Below, piece by piece: positions 1 to 7,817 of a stretch of DNA of 18,133 nt. The stretch is from Ignavibacteria bacterium UBA5771 (lineage in GTDB: Bacteria > Bacteroidota > Ignavibacteria > Kapaibacteriales > UBA2268), in NCBI GenBank assembly GCA_002418685.1, contig DIEP01000120.1, positions 1-18,133 of the forward strand. The letters are read 5' to 3'. How positions within the stretch are numbered: position 1 is the first letter of the stretch; every line of letters begins with the position of its first letter. A program made the position numbers and the translations under genes. The notes beneath the pieces were generated by a model that saw nothing but the letters and a program-made list of their open reading frames with translations, made no database searches and was not told the DNA's origin.

Positions 1-375
1 AATGATGAATTGATAAAAAAGGAAAATAAATTGTCTCTAATGGTCTTCAAATCACAAAAGGAAAAGCCATTCAATCTTAAAGACAATGCTTATTCGCAAG
101 CATACCTTTTTGCTTATCCATCAGATTATGCAAGCGATTGGATTGCAACTTACCAAAACTCTTTCGAGCAAATTCGAAATAGCACCGCTTTTGCAAAAAA
201 GATCCAAATAATATGTCCTGATAATATTACTAAATCTGAGCAGGATACTATATTTAGTCAAATAAAGCTATTCTTTAATGGAAAAAAAATCATAAAGAAT
301 GATAACGGAATACCTGAAAAATTCATGAGACAATTGAATACCGCTAATTGCAAGTATTTTATAATAATACTGTAA
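1..375 (+). CDS. Hypothetical protein, 3' end of a gene cut by the window start
   Basis: The reading frame is already open at base 1 (Asn-Asp-Glu-Leu-Ile precede the first possible TTG start at 10) and runs to TAA at 373-375. This is therefore most likely the C-terminal 124 or so residues of a longer protein rather than a short gene starting at TTG. The visible part is mixed charged and aromatic, with a stretch rich in Tyr, Asp and Trp (SQAYLFAYPSDYASDWIATY) and a hydrophobic end (KYFIIIL). There is no membrane helix of normal length, no cysteine pair and no catalytic motif I recognise. It is followed by a 171-nt gap and the same-strand GWxTD gene. I cannot assign a function. The coding call rests on frame length, a clean stop and ordinary amino-acid composition. 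Confidence 0.6.
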   Translation, partial: NDELIKKENKLSLMVFKSQKEKPFNLKDNAYSQAYLFAYPSDYASDWIATYQNSFEQIRNSTAFAKKIQIICPDNITKSEQDTIFSQIKLFFNGKKIIKNDNGIPEKFMRQLNTANCKYFIIIL

Positions 376-476
376 TTATAAACAGTCATCTCATAAATTA
401 TAGGGTCTTCTTAATAACTACCGTATTCTACTGTCCAAAATAAGCAATAACACATACACATTGATAAAAATGAATT

Positions 477-498
477 TTCTAATATATTTCTAATATAT
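477..498. repeat. Perfect tandem duplication of an 11-bp unit
   Basis: TTCTAATATAT occurs twice head to tail (477-487 and 488-498) in the gap before the GWxTD gene. The period is about one helical turn, and the repeat ends 48 nt before the ATG. It could be a paired protein-binding site upstream of the promoter, or simply slippage in AT-rich DNA. Confidence 0.5.
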
Positions 499-532
499 AA
501 CTTTTCTTAAACAATAAATCGTTTATTATTAG

Positions 533-540
533 TAAATTCG
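533..540 (+). promoter_or_regulatory. Possible -7 promoter element, TAAATTCG, before the GWxTD gene
   Basis: TAAATTCG differs at one position from the TAnnTTTG -7 element known in Bacteroidota. Only 6 nt separate it from the ATG at 547, and no Shine-Dalgarno sequence is visible. If it is used, the transcript would be leaderless or almost so. The same TAAATTCG word sits 4 nt before the ATG of the protease gene at 14676. No clear -33 TTTG partner is present, so this is tentative. Confidence 0.25.
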
Positions 541-546
541 TATAAA

Positions 547-1866
547 ATGAAAATGAAATCTTCAAGAGTATTATATTATTTTGTTATTCAGCTGCTTGCA
601 TTTGGCATTGCTATAGCACAAAATCCTGATAAGAGCAACCCGACTGCATTCTTTATGGATGTTATTAGCGTTAAATCAAATAAAAATGATTCATCAAGAG
701 TAGATATATATACCGCAGTTCCTTATCAATCATTGCTCTTCCTGAAAAGTGATGACGGGAAATATTATGCTAAATATTCGATAATTACAACCATCTTTAA
801 TAATAAGCAAGACATTGCTGTTGAAATGCATACAGAGCGATTTGTGAAAGCAGATGATTATTTTATTTCACTCGGTGGCAATGGTGATTTTGATTTTTTT
901 CAATCTATTGCTTATCTTCCTGAAAATGATTATAAGGTGCAAGTGAAAATAATTGATTTAATATCAAACCAAAATTACAAGCATGATAGAGAAATTTCAG
1001 TCATTAACTTCGACAAGTATCCATTTGCATTAAGTGGACTCATGCTTGTTAGCTCAATTTTCGAGACAAATGGAAAGAAAAGTATAACTCCGTATTTGAA
1101 TGATAACGTTTCTGAGCTTTTAGATGGGTTCTTCTTATTTTTTGAATCATATAATAAGCTTGCAGCCGATACGGTTGACTTTGTCTATCAAGTATCAAAA
1201 GATGAAAAAGATATTTTATTTACGAGCGACAAAGTTCGCAGATATATACCTGCGGGGACGGCTCAGCAATACATTAAAATAAATTCTCTTAAAAATTTAA
1301 CAACGGGAACTTATGTAATTAAACTGATTGCTCTAAAACCATCAGCAGAAGCAAAGTTTTCGGAGGCAGATTATCTTGCAGCAACCAAAAGGACAATTAC
1401 ATATATCCCGTCGCTCGCGGGAAATGTTATTGAAAATTTGGATCTCGCAATAAAACAATTGAGATATGTTGCCACCAATTCACAAATCGAATATATCCGC
1501 CAAGCAGCAAGTGAAGATGACAAACTCAATCGTTTTAGAGAATTCTGGGCTGCACTCGACCCAACGCCGAACACACAACGTAACGAAGCTTTTGAGGAAT
1601 ATTATTCACGAGTTGATTATGCAAATCAAAACTTTAAATCATATACTGATGGCTGGATGACTGATAAGGGAATGGTTTATATAATTTTTGGTCCCCCCGT
1701 GAGTTATGAGCGCAAGCAAGATTATTATAATCCAAATCGTATTTATGAACGCTGGACTTATGGTAATAATCGCGAATTTTTATTTGTGGATAATAATGGG
1801 TTCGGAGATTTCAGACTGTCAAGCCCCCCTACTGTGACTGAGAAGTATGAGTACCGCCGAGGGTAG
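547..1866 (+). CDS. Secreted GWxTD domain-containing protein
   Basis: A 439-residue protein with a standard signal peptide: Lys at 2 and 4, a hydrophobic core at about 9-22, and a likely cleavage after Ala24 (AIA before Gln25). It should be exported to the periplasm or cell surface. The C-terminal part carries the diagnostic GWMTDKGMVYIIFGPP at residues 369-384, where GWxTD gives the family its name and is followed by the usual Y/hydrophobic-FGPP. It ends soon after in an aromatic and Asn-rich strand (EFLFVDNNGFGDFRL). The region from about 35 to 290 looks beta-rich, and 290-345 looks helical. The family is common in Ignavibacteria and related FCB bacteria; its biochemical role is not known to me. 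The gene stands alone: 171 nt after the partial gene and convergent with gcvT across 231 nt. ATG 547 was chosen because the signal peptide starts directly there. Confidence 0.85.
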   Translation: MKMKSSRVLYYFVIQLLAFGIAIAQNPDKSNPTAFFMDVISVKSNKNDSSRVDIYTAVPYQSLLFLKSDDGKYYAKYSIITTIFNNKQDIAVEMHTERFVKADDYFISLGGNGDFDFFQSIAYLPENDYKVQVKIIDLISNQNYKHDREISVINFDKYPFALSGLMLVSSIFETNGKKSITPYLNDNVSELLDGFFLFFESYNKLAADTVDFVYQVSKDEKDILFTSDKVRRYIPAGTAQQYIKINSLKNLTTGTYVIKLIALKPSAEAKFSEADYLAATKRTITYIPSLAGNVIENLDLAIKQLRYVATNSQIEYIRQAASEDDKLNRFREFWAALDPTPNTQRNEAFEEYYSRVDYANQNFKSYTDGWMTDKGMVYIIFGPPVSYERKQDYYNPNRIYERWTYGNNREFLFVDNNGFGDFRLSSPPTVTEKYEYRRG

Positions 1867-1973
1867 CAGCTTGAATAATCGACAAATTAATAATTTCAAA
1901 TTACAAAATAATAGTGAAAATAACTTGCGGACTTACGATTATTTATGGAAAATATGAAAAAATCTTTTATTGC

Positions 1974-2083
1974 CTGCCGAAATGAAGAATCTACGGGTTG
2001 CTGATAAAAAACAGATTCCCTCTTTCGAGGGAATAATGATTTATAGGATTGTTGTCATTTTGAGATAGATTTTTTTATCTCAA
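1974..2083. repeat. Degenerate dispersed-repeat sequence in the GWxTD/gcvT gap
   Basis: The 231-nt gap 1867-2097 contains no gene. It holds AATGAAGAATCTACGGG at 1980-1996 and TGTCATTTTGAGATAGA at 2053-2069. These look like decayed halves of a GAAGAATCT / GTCATTCTGAG short-repeat family that I recall between genes in many bacteria. AATGAAGAATCTA recurs, inverted, at 11048-11060. A separate perfect 8-bp hairpin (TTGAGATA at 2060-2067, TATCTCAA at 2076-2083, 8-nt T-rich loop) overlaps the second half. Family membership is from memory and the match is imperfect. Confidence 0.3.
2006..2034 (-). terminator. Rho-independent terminator of the kdsA-gcvT operon
   Basis: On the minus strand a perfect 8-bp stem (ATTCCCTC/GAGGGAAT, bases 2034-2015) closes a GAAA tetraloop. 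Three nt later comes a run of six T (2011-2006). It lies 63 nt after the gcvT stop codon. On the plus strand the hairpin has no U-run, so it should act mainly on the minus-strand operon. Confidence 0.8.
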
Positions 2084-2097
2084 GTCGCAAGATTGTT

Positions 2098-3192
2098 TTA
2101 AACAAATGGGAATTTTGAAATCTTGGCTGCAAATTTCTTGCCTCTTGCTTCAATCGGGGCAATCTGCCCAGGGTTTGCAAAATCTATCTTTACATAACCC
2201 ATCGCGATTGGTTTATTGAGAATTGGAGAAATATTACCACTCGTCACTTCGCCAAGTTCTTCATTATTTTCGGAATAAATTGGATAATGATGGCGTGGAA
2301 TAAAGCCCTTCTCATCGGAAATCATTCCAACCAATTTTCTTTTGATTCCATCTGCTTTAACTTTCATTATCGCATCTTTGCCAATGAAATTGTCTTTACT
2401 CAATTTTGTTATCCAGCCCAAACCTGCTTCCAAAGGATTTGTCGTTTGGTCAATATCATTTCCATAAAGGCAATACCCTTTTTCAAGTCGCAAAGTGTCC
2501 CTTGCACCAAGCCCAATTGGTTCAATACCGAATTCTTCACCTGCTTTGAAGATTGCTTCCCAAACATTTTTTGCAACTTTTTCATCGCCGCGGAAGTAAA
2601 TCTCAAATCCGATTTCGCCTGTATAGCCCGTTCGGGAAATAATCATTTCGTGATTAGCTAATTTCCCAAGATTGCAATGGTAATATTCAATTTTTGATAA
2701 ATCGACGTCGGTTAATTTTTGCATTGTTTCGAGCGATTTTGGACCCTGGACTGCTAATAAATTAATAGCATCTGTTTCGTTCAATAACTCAATATCAAAT
2801 CCGCTCTTATTTTTATTGCACCATTCCCAATCTTTATCGATATTTGCACCATTGACAACGAGCATATAATAATCCTTGAGATTATAGACAATCATATCAT
2901 CCACTATGCCACCATCGGAATAGCACATTGCTGAATATTGGGCTTGATAAGGCACAAGCTTTGAAGCATCATTTGTTGATATATATTGAATAAAATTCAG
3001 CGCATCCTTGCCGCGAACTTCAAATTCTCCCATGTGGGAAACATCAAATACACCGACAGCATTCCTAACAACTAAATGTTCGTGAATTATTCCCTGAGGA
3101 TACTGAACAGGCATTTCATAGCCCGCGAATTCTACCATTTTTCCACCATAAGACTTGTGGATTTCGTTAAAACGTGTTGTTTTCATTTTCAT
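2098..3192 (-). CDS. gcvT: Glycine cleavage system aminomethyltransferase (T protein)
   Basis: Transfers the methylene group from the aminomethyl-lipoyl H protein to tetrahydrofolate, releasing ammonia, in glycine breakdown in the cytoplasm. At 364 residues it is full length. The N-terminus (FNEIHKSYGGKMVEFAGYEMPVQY, split here as residues 8-25 and on) is typical, with GVFDVSHMGEFEVRG at 47-61. GIVDDM at 95-100 carries the conserved folate-site Asp, RTGYTGEIGFEI lies at 187-198, and GLGARDTLRLEKGYCLYGND spans 227-246. The C-terminal barrel domain follows. ATG codons at residues 1 and 3 are both possible starts. It is the last gene of the run, 39 nt after rsgA, and is followed by the terminator at 2006-2034. 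The partner genes gcvH, gcvP and lpd are not in the window. Confidence 0.95.
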   Translation of the reverse strand: MKMKTTRFNEIHKSYGGKMVEFAGYEMPVQYPQGIIHEHLVVRNAVGVFDVSHMGEFEVRGKDALNFIQYISTNDASKLVPYQAQYSAMCYSDGGIVDDMIVYNLKDYYMLVVNGANIDKDWEWCNKNKSGFDIELLNETDAINLLAVQGPKSLETMQKLTDVDLSKIEYYHCNLGKLANHEMIISRTGYTGEIGFEIYFRGDEKVAKNVWEAIFKAGEEFGIEPIGLGARDTLRLEKGYCLYGNDIDQTTNPLEAGLGWITKLSKDNFIGKDAIMKVKADGIKRKLVGMISDEKGFIPRHHYPIYSENNEELGEVTSGNISPILNKPIAMGYVKIDFANPGQIAPIEARGKKFAAKISKFPFV

Positions 3193-3231
3193 TCAATTTA
3201 AATTTCTCAAAATTAAGTCTTTTAAAGGAAA

Positions 3232-4257
3232 CTATTCTAATGATTTGAATATATTATAATAATTTTTATATCTCGCTATTGGAATTTCGCGTTTCTCGAC
3301 TGCTTGAAGCACGGCACAATTCGGTTCGTGAATATGTGTGCAATGATTGTATTCGCAATTGTCTTGATATTGGGCAAATTCAGAATAGTAATATTTTAAA
3401 TCGCGTGGTTCTAGACCCCATATATCAAATTCGTTGATTCCTGGCGAATCTATAATCTTGAATTGATTGTGATAATCAAACATTCGCACAAATGTCGTTG
3501 TATGCTGCCCTTTATTTTTAATTTCGCTTAATTCATTTACCTTTTGAATTTGCTCTTTGAATAAATAATTAATAAACGTAGATTTCCCAACACCTGATTG
3601 CCCAATCAGTAATGTTTCCTTTCCTTTTAAATGTTCAATTAGTTTATCAATATTCATATTTTTTTTCAAAGAAATGCGGAAAATGGGGAAATCGTATTTT
3701 GAATAAATATCGAAATCTTTCATAAAAGATGCTTTTTCATCTAAATCCACTTTATTCAGGCATATAAAAGCATTCAAGCCATTCAATTTTGCAGTAATTA
3801 AAAATCTATCAATAAGCTCAGTATCATAATCAGGAGATTGGACAGAAGCCATAATCATAACATTATCGATATTGCTTGCGATTGCTTGCTCAAATAGTTC
3901 CTTGCCAATCGCTTTACGGGAAAATAAATTATTCCGCTTTTCAATTTTCTGAATAATGCATTCGTGCAATTTTGATTTTGAATTGATATAATTTGTTTCC
4001 TTAAAATGCACCCAATCGCCAACAGCAATCAGTGATGAATTCGGATTGTCAGATTCAATCACACCGCGAATTTGTGCATCATAGATTTGGTTATCTTCTC
4101 CTTGAATAAGTATCAGCTTGCTTATAATTGCTATAATTCTGCCACGCTTTGAATGGTCATTAGCAGAATTTGATTTGGATTTAAATAATACTCTTTGGGA
4201 TAATTTGCCCTTGCGGATTGGCGAGGATTTCTCAATTTCGGAATAATCCTTTTGCAC
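3232..4257 (-). CDS. rsgA: Ribosome small-subunit maturation GTPase RsgA
   Basis: Circularly permuted GTPase that checks late 30S subunit assembly. Counting from the proposed GTG start (341 residues), an OB-fold region at about 36-88 is followed by the motifs in permuted order: NKVD (G4) at 168-171, P-loop GQSGVGKS at 219-226, the TTT switch (G2) at 253-255, and DSPG (G3) at 270-273. The C-terminal zinc site is C301, C306, H308 and C314. The open frame continues upstream to an ATG at 4359, but that would overlap pyrF by 98 nt and add a hydrophobic N-terminus that is only pyrF read in another frame. GTG at 4257-4255, 4 nt after the pyrF TAA, gives normal operon spacing and family length. No strong ribosome site is visible, so the exact start remains uncertain. 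Confidence 0.9.
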   Translation of the reverse strand: MQKDYSEIEKSSPIRKGKLSQRVLFKSKSNSANDHSKRGRIIAIISKLILIQGEDNQIYDAQIRGVIESDNPNSSLIAVGDWVHFKETNYINSKSKLHECIIQKIEKRNNLFSRKAIGKELFEQAIASNIDNVMIMASVQSPDYDTELIDRFLITAKLNGLNAFICLNKVDLDEKASFMKDFDIYSKYDFPIFRISLKKNMNIDKLIEHLKGKETLLIGQSGVGKSTFINYLFKEQIQKVNELSEIKNKGQHTTTFVRMFDYHNQFKIIDSPGINEFDIWGLEPRDLKYYYSEFAQYQDNCEYNHCTHIHEPNCAVLQAVEKREIPIARYKNYYNIFKSLE

Positions 4258-4261
4258 TATA

Positions 4262-5050
4262 TTAAATTGCCAAGAGTTGAGAATATTCGAGTGCCTTATT
4301 TCGAACTGCCTCGAAATAATCACCGGAATTATCGGGAAAAATAATATCACGCGAAACATTGAAAAGTGCAGGCATAATATTTGCCTTCCTTAATTGTTCC
4401 AAATCGCCGCCTTGAGCTCCGATCCCCGGAATTAAAAATGTGTATTTTGGAGCTAATAATCGAGCATTTATAGCATATTCGGGTTTTGTTGCTCCAACTA
4501 CGAAGCCCAAATTTTCTTCCGAGTAATTTTCTGTAAATTTCCTAATTATTTCGCGAAATAGCGTCGGATAAAAATTCATATTATATAAGAAATCTTTTGC
4601 ACCCGGATTAGAAGTCAATGCAAGCACAAAATTTAATTTATTAGAGTAATTGAAAAATTCTTCAAGCGAATCCATTCCCATCAGTGGATTGAGCGTTGCT
4701 GCATCGAATGGCAGATTATCATAGACAGCAGCAGCGTAGAATTTCGAGGAATTGCCAATATCAGAGCGCTTTACATCCGCAATTAAAAATTTATCTTGGG
4801 AAATCTTTGGGATAATTTTCTCAATTACTTCGATACCTTTCGAGCCGAAAACCTCATAAAATGCAAAATTGATTTTATAAGAAACAGCCAAGTCTTGCGT
4901 TGCATTAATGATTTCTATCAGAAAATCATATAATCCCGATGGAGTTTGTGGAAATCCCGCGGGCAATTTATGATAATCGGGGTCGAGCCCAATGCAAAGT
5001 GTATTTTTATAATTAGCGTATGATTTATTAAGTTTTTCAAATGAATTCAT
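4262..5050 (-). CDS. pyrF: Orotidine 5'-phosphate decarboxylase, type 2
   Basis: Catalyses the last step of UMP synthesis, decarboxylating OMP. At 262 residues it is the length of the longer type 2 subfamily. The N-terminus has LCIGLDPDYHKLP (18-30) with the substrate-binding Asp. The catalytic tetrad region is ADVKRSDIGNSS at 91-102, with catalytic Lys94 and Asp97. The phosphate-binding end of the barrel is LIPGIGAQGGDLEQL. It starts 14 nt after the M48 peptidase stop and is followed 4 nt later by rsgA, so co-transcription is very likely. No other pyrimidine genes lie nearby. Confidence 0.95.
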   Translation of the reverse strand: MNSFEKLNKSYANYKNTLCIGLDPDYHKLPAGFPQTPSGLYDFLIEIINATQDLAVSYKINFAFYEVFGSKGIEVIEKIIPKISQDKFLIADVKRSDIGNSSKFYAAAVYDNLPFDAATLNPLMGMDSLEEFFNYSNKLNFVLALTSNPGAKDFLYNMNFYPTLFREIIRKFTENYSEENLGFVVGATKPEYAINARLLAPKYTFLIPGIGAQGGDLEQLRKANIMPALFNVSRDIIFPDNSGDYFEAVRNKALEYSQLLAI

Positions 5051-5064
5051 AATGCTTCACATAA

Positions 5065-5898
5065 TTATGGTAATGTTTTTAGAAATTGTTGATAAGTTTG
5101 AGAAAATAAATTATTTTCATTCGGAGCAGGAAGATTAGCTTTTTTGATAAACTCATTTATTTGGGCAATCCTTTTTGAATCGAGAGGATGTGTTGATAAT
5201 ATTTCTTCAAAATCACTGGGACTACTCTGCTGCTGAGCTTGAATTTTCTCAAGGAAATAGGTGATTGCCCCCGGATACCATTTTGTGTCTTGAAGGTATT
5301 TGAAAGAGTATTCATCAGCTTCGTATTCATCATCCCGGGAATTTTTGAGCAGTCCGAGTCCTGTTAACAGATTTGCACCAATTTGCTCTAGTGCGGATGG
5401 ATTACTTCCCAGCACAAGACTTGCTAAAATGCTTATTCCATATTGCTGAGTCATACGTTTTGTGGCATGGCGGCGTTCTGAGTGAGCAATTTCATGAGCA
5501 ATCACACCCGCAATAGTAGCTTCATTATCGGCAAATTTCAGAAGTCCTTTATAAACATAAATAAATCCACCGGGTGTTGCAAAGGCATTTATAATATTAG
5601 TGTCGAGTATTTGCACTTTATAGGCAAAGGTCCCTTTGTATTTAATTTGTGGAGAGGCAATGATTTGATTCACAATTGATTGTAAATAAGCATTTGCTTC
5701 CGCGGAATTGAGCATTGGATATTCTTTCGGATTTGCTTTGATTTCCGAATCCAATTGCATCCCAAGTTGGTAATCATCTGCTGTCGAGAACAAATTGAAA
5801 TCCGAAATGCTTGTAGAATCGCTGCAACCGGTATTGAATAATGCCAGTGACATTCCGATCAGCAATACAGAAATAATAGTAGCTAAATTTTTTTTCAT
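5065..5898 (-). CDS. M48 family metallopeptidase, predicted lipoprotein
   Basis: A 277-residue zinc peptidase of the short periplasmic M48 type (BepA/LoiP-like), which in known members takes part in outer-membrane protein quality control. The signal peptide (hydrophobic core about 8-20) ends in FNTGC with Cys25 as the likely lipidated residue. The lipobox is not canonical, since Asn occupies -3. The zinc motif HEIAH is at 135-139, and the third ligand region EYEAD is at 191-195. HPLD near residue 237 is typical of the family's C-terminal part. No TPR extension is present, unlike BepA. It lies 35 nt after pgsA and 14 nt before pyrF. The exact substrate cannot be told from sequence. Confidence 0.9.
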   Translation of the reverse strand: MKKNLATIISVLLIGMSLALFNTGCSDSTSISDFNLFSTADDYQLGMQLDSEIKANPKEYPMLNSAEANAYLQSIVNQIIASPQIKYKGTFAYKVQILDTNIINAFATPGGFIYVYKGLLKFADNEATIAGVIAHEIAHSERRHATKRMTQQYGISILASLVLGSNPSALEQIGANLLTGLGLLKNSRDDEYEADEYSFKYLQDTKWYPGAITYFLEKIQAQQQSSPSDFEEILSTHPLDSKRIAQINEFIKKANLPAPNENNLFSQTYQQFLKTLP

Positions 5899-5933
5899 AT
5901 TCTTTATATTCTTATATTTTCATATAAAACGTA

Positions 5934-6515
5934 TTATTTCGAGAATATTTTTTTCCCCCTTAAAGCAAAGATATATTCGACTAATGTCCAAACAGTGATA
6001 ATCGTCAAAATCAGCAAAAGAAAATAGACAATATCTGAATATATAAAAGTATTAATTGAATTGTAGAGCCAATTAGAAATTCGCAAATCCCTAATAAATA
6101 ACAGTCCTAATATCGCAGAGATGAAGGTCATTTGCAAAGTTGTCTTAATTTTTGCTGTTGTTGAAGTTATAAATTCCTTTTTCCAAACAAGGCGCATCAA
6201 TGTTGTTCCAAAATCGCGAATTAAAATAATTATCACCATCCAAAGCGGAGCAATTCCCATCATTACAAACGCAATAAATGCAGCAGCAGTGAGCAATTTA
6301 TCAGCAAATGGATCAATAAATTTTCCTAATGCAGAGACAGTGCGATATTTTCGGGCTATATATCCGTCGGCTGAATCTGTTAGCGAAGCTATGATGAAAA
6401 GAAAGAGAGAGATTTGCTGCAAGATCAAACTGTCTGAAATCAAAAATATGAAAAAAATCGGTGCAATCACAATCCGCGCAAAGCTTAAAATATTGGGTAT
6501 ATGCTTCTTTTCCAT
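5934..6515 (-). CDS. pgsA: CDP-diacylglycerol-glycerol-3-phosphate 3-phosphatidyltransferase
   Basis: Inner-membrane enzyme making phosphatidylglycerophosphate from CDP-diacylglycerol and glycerol-3-phosphate. The 193-residue protein has the complete CDP-alcohol phosphotransferase signature D47-x2-D50-G51-x2-A54-R55-x8-G64-x3-D68-x3-D72. The N-terminal HIPNILSFARIVIAP is characteristic of PgsA, and there are about five hydrophobic helices, the last near residues 164-185. The ATG directly follows the tpiA stop (TAAATG), which indicates translational coupling. Head-group specificity is assigned from the N-terminal motif and length; another CDP-alcohol phosphotransferase specificity is possible but less likely. 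Confidence 0.88.
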   Translation of the reverse strand: MEKKHIPNILSFARIVIAPIFFIFLISDSLILQQISLFLFIIASLTDSADGYIARKYRTVSALGKFIDPFADKLLTAAAFIAFVMMGIAPLWMVIIILIRDFGTTLMRLVWKKEFITSTTAKIKTTLQMTFISAILGLLFIRDLRISNWLYNSINTFIYSDIVYFLLLILTIITVWTLVEYIFALRGKKIFSK

Positions 6516-7271
6516 TTAATTTATTGAATTTGCTATGTTTATAATTGATAAAAATGACGATACTTTTAATGATGCTCCGCCGATTAAGCCACCATCCACT
6601 TGGGGTAGACTTAATATTTCGCGAGCATTGCCTTCGTTGATGCTCCCACCATATAAAATGGGCGTTAAACCCTCTGAAAAATAACGACTTTTTATCCATT
6701 TATGGACTTCGCTAATTTGCAGACTGGACGCTGATAAGCCCGTCCCAATTGCCCAAACTGGCTCATAAGCTACCACCAGACGACTAAAATCCTTTTGTGG
6801 AATTCCATCCAATCCCTTGTCAATCTGTCGAGAAAGAACTTCAAAGGTTTGTCCATTATCTCTTTCTTGCAAAGTCTCTCCAATGCAAAGAATAGGCGTC
6901 AAGTAGCGTTCCAGCGCAGCCCGAATCTTCTTCTGAACCATTTCGTCGCTTTCATTAAAATATTGTCTGCGTTCGGAATGACCTATAATGACATATTCGC
7001 AGTCCAATTCAGTAAGCATAGACGGAGATATTTCACCTGTGAAAGCTCCTGAATGTTGATAGTGCATATTTTGTGCACCGAGTTTAATAACCGAATCCGT
7101 TAAGCAATCCTTTGCCATTGATAATGAAGTGAAAGGCGGGCAAATTATAATATCTATATGATTTTTAAAATTAAAATTCTTCAATTCATTGTTTAAATCT
7201 CCAATAAATGCTTTAGTTTCATAGTTATTCATATTCATTTTCCAATTGCCTGCTATGATAAAATTCCTCAT
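6516..7271 (-). CDS. tpiA: Triose-phosphate isomerase
   Basis: Interconverts dihydroxyacetone phosphate and glyceraldehyde 3-phosphate in glycolysis and gluconeogenesis. The 251-residue protein shows every active-site element: GNWKMN with Asn9 and Lys11, IIGHSERR with His98, and the signature AYEPVWAIGTG with catalytic Glu170. The phosphate loop is ILYGGSINEGN, followed by GGLIGGASL. GGGAGA precedes the ATG by 8 nt (GGGAGACAATTATG), one of few good ribosome sites in the window. The start overlaps the lptC stop by 4 nt (ATGA), and pgsA follows with no gap. Confidence 0.97.
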   Translation of the reverse strand: MRNFIIAGNWKMNMNNYETKAFIGDLNNELKNFNFKNHIDIIICPPFTSLSMAKDCLTDSVIKLGAQNMHYQHSGAFTGEISPSMLTELDCEYVIIGHSERRQYFNESDEMVQKKIRAALERYLTPILCIGETLQERDNGQTFEVLSRQIDKGLDGIPQKDFSRLVVAYEPVWAIGTGLSASSLQISEVHKWIKSRYFSEGLTPILYGGSINEGNAREILSLPQVDGGLIGGASLKVSSFLSIINIANSIN

Positions 7272-7810
7272 AATTGTCTCCCTTTTAATTTAAAAATTTT
7301 ATAATGTGAAAGATTAATATCTGATTCAAATCCATACCCTTCGAGAAATTCTGTCGGAGTAATAATTTTAACATATTCTTGCGTATGAATTAGTTCTCGT
7401 CGAGCATCCCACGCAAGAAAATTCGTCTCTAATCGAACTTTTGAAGAGTCGACGAATAAGACGACATTCCCTTTGGCAAACATATCTTTGCTGGCATCGT
7501 CAATCCAGCCCTCTTGCGAAGTTAAAATGCCAAGCCGTTTTCCCGTGCTTTTTGAAAAATATTCAACTTGCAATCCATCTTTAATATCAGTGCGATTCTT
7601 TGAATAATAGACTTCCGCTCGTTTGCCTTTGAGAACCGCCGTTATATTCGAGCTATCGTAAAATCTTATGTTTATATTATCTGCAACTTGGTCAGGCAAA
7701 ACCTCCGTTTTTTCTTTAACCATTTGGTTATAAAATTCATCTTCATTTCTGCACGATAGCAACAAAGTTGAAAATATAATTAAAGTAATATATATCTTGA
7801 TCTGGCGCAT
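7268..7810 (-). CDS. lptC: LPS export protein LptC, lipoprotein form
   Basis: LptC is the bitopic or lipid-anchored periplasmic part of the LptBFGC complex that extracts LPS from the inner membrane and passes it to LptA. This 180-residue version has a signal peptide ending in LLLSC with Cys20 as the predicted lipid-anchored residue, as in many Bacteroidota. The rest is a run of beta strands with the usual conserved pieces: LKGKRAEVYYSKN, LQVEYFSKSTG, a GNVVLFVDSSKVRLET segment near residues 113-130, and GYGFESDINLSHYKI near the end. It follows kdsA by 7 nt, so Kdo synthesis and LPS transport are linked, although lptA, lptB and kdsC are not adjacent. The assignment rests on fold pattern and neighbour. 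Confidence 0.82.
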   Translation of the reverse strand: MRQIKIYITLIIFSTLLLSCRNEDEFYNQMVKEKTEVLPDQVADNINIRFYDSSNITAVLKGKRAEVYYSKNRTDIKDGLQVEYFSKSTGKRLGILTSQEGWIDDASKDMFAKGNVVLFVDSSKVRLETNFLAWDARRELIHTQEYVKIITPTEFLEGYGFESDINLSHYKIFKLKGRQL

Positions 7811-7817
7811 ATATTTT

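Noticed and set aside
2287..2661. 124-codon plus-strand open frame opposite gcvT
   Set aside because: It is entirely antisense to a well-conserved gcvT; its Cys/Phe-rich composition is typical of reverse-strand reading.
4258..4359. Hydrophobic N-terminal extension of rsgA as a membrane anchor
   Set aside because: These codons are the pyrF 3' end read in another frame; RsgA is a soluble ribosome-binding GTPase.
6121..6519. 132-codon plus-strand open frame opposite pgsA
   Set aside because: It is antisense to a full-length pgsA whose complete CDP-alcohol phosphotransferase motif fixes the real strand; the translation has no family-like features.
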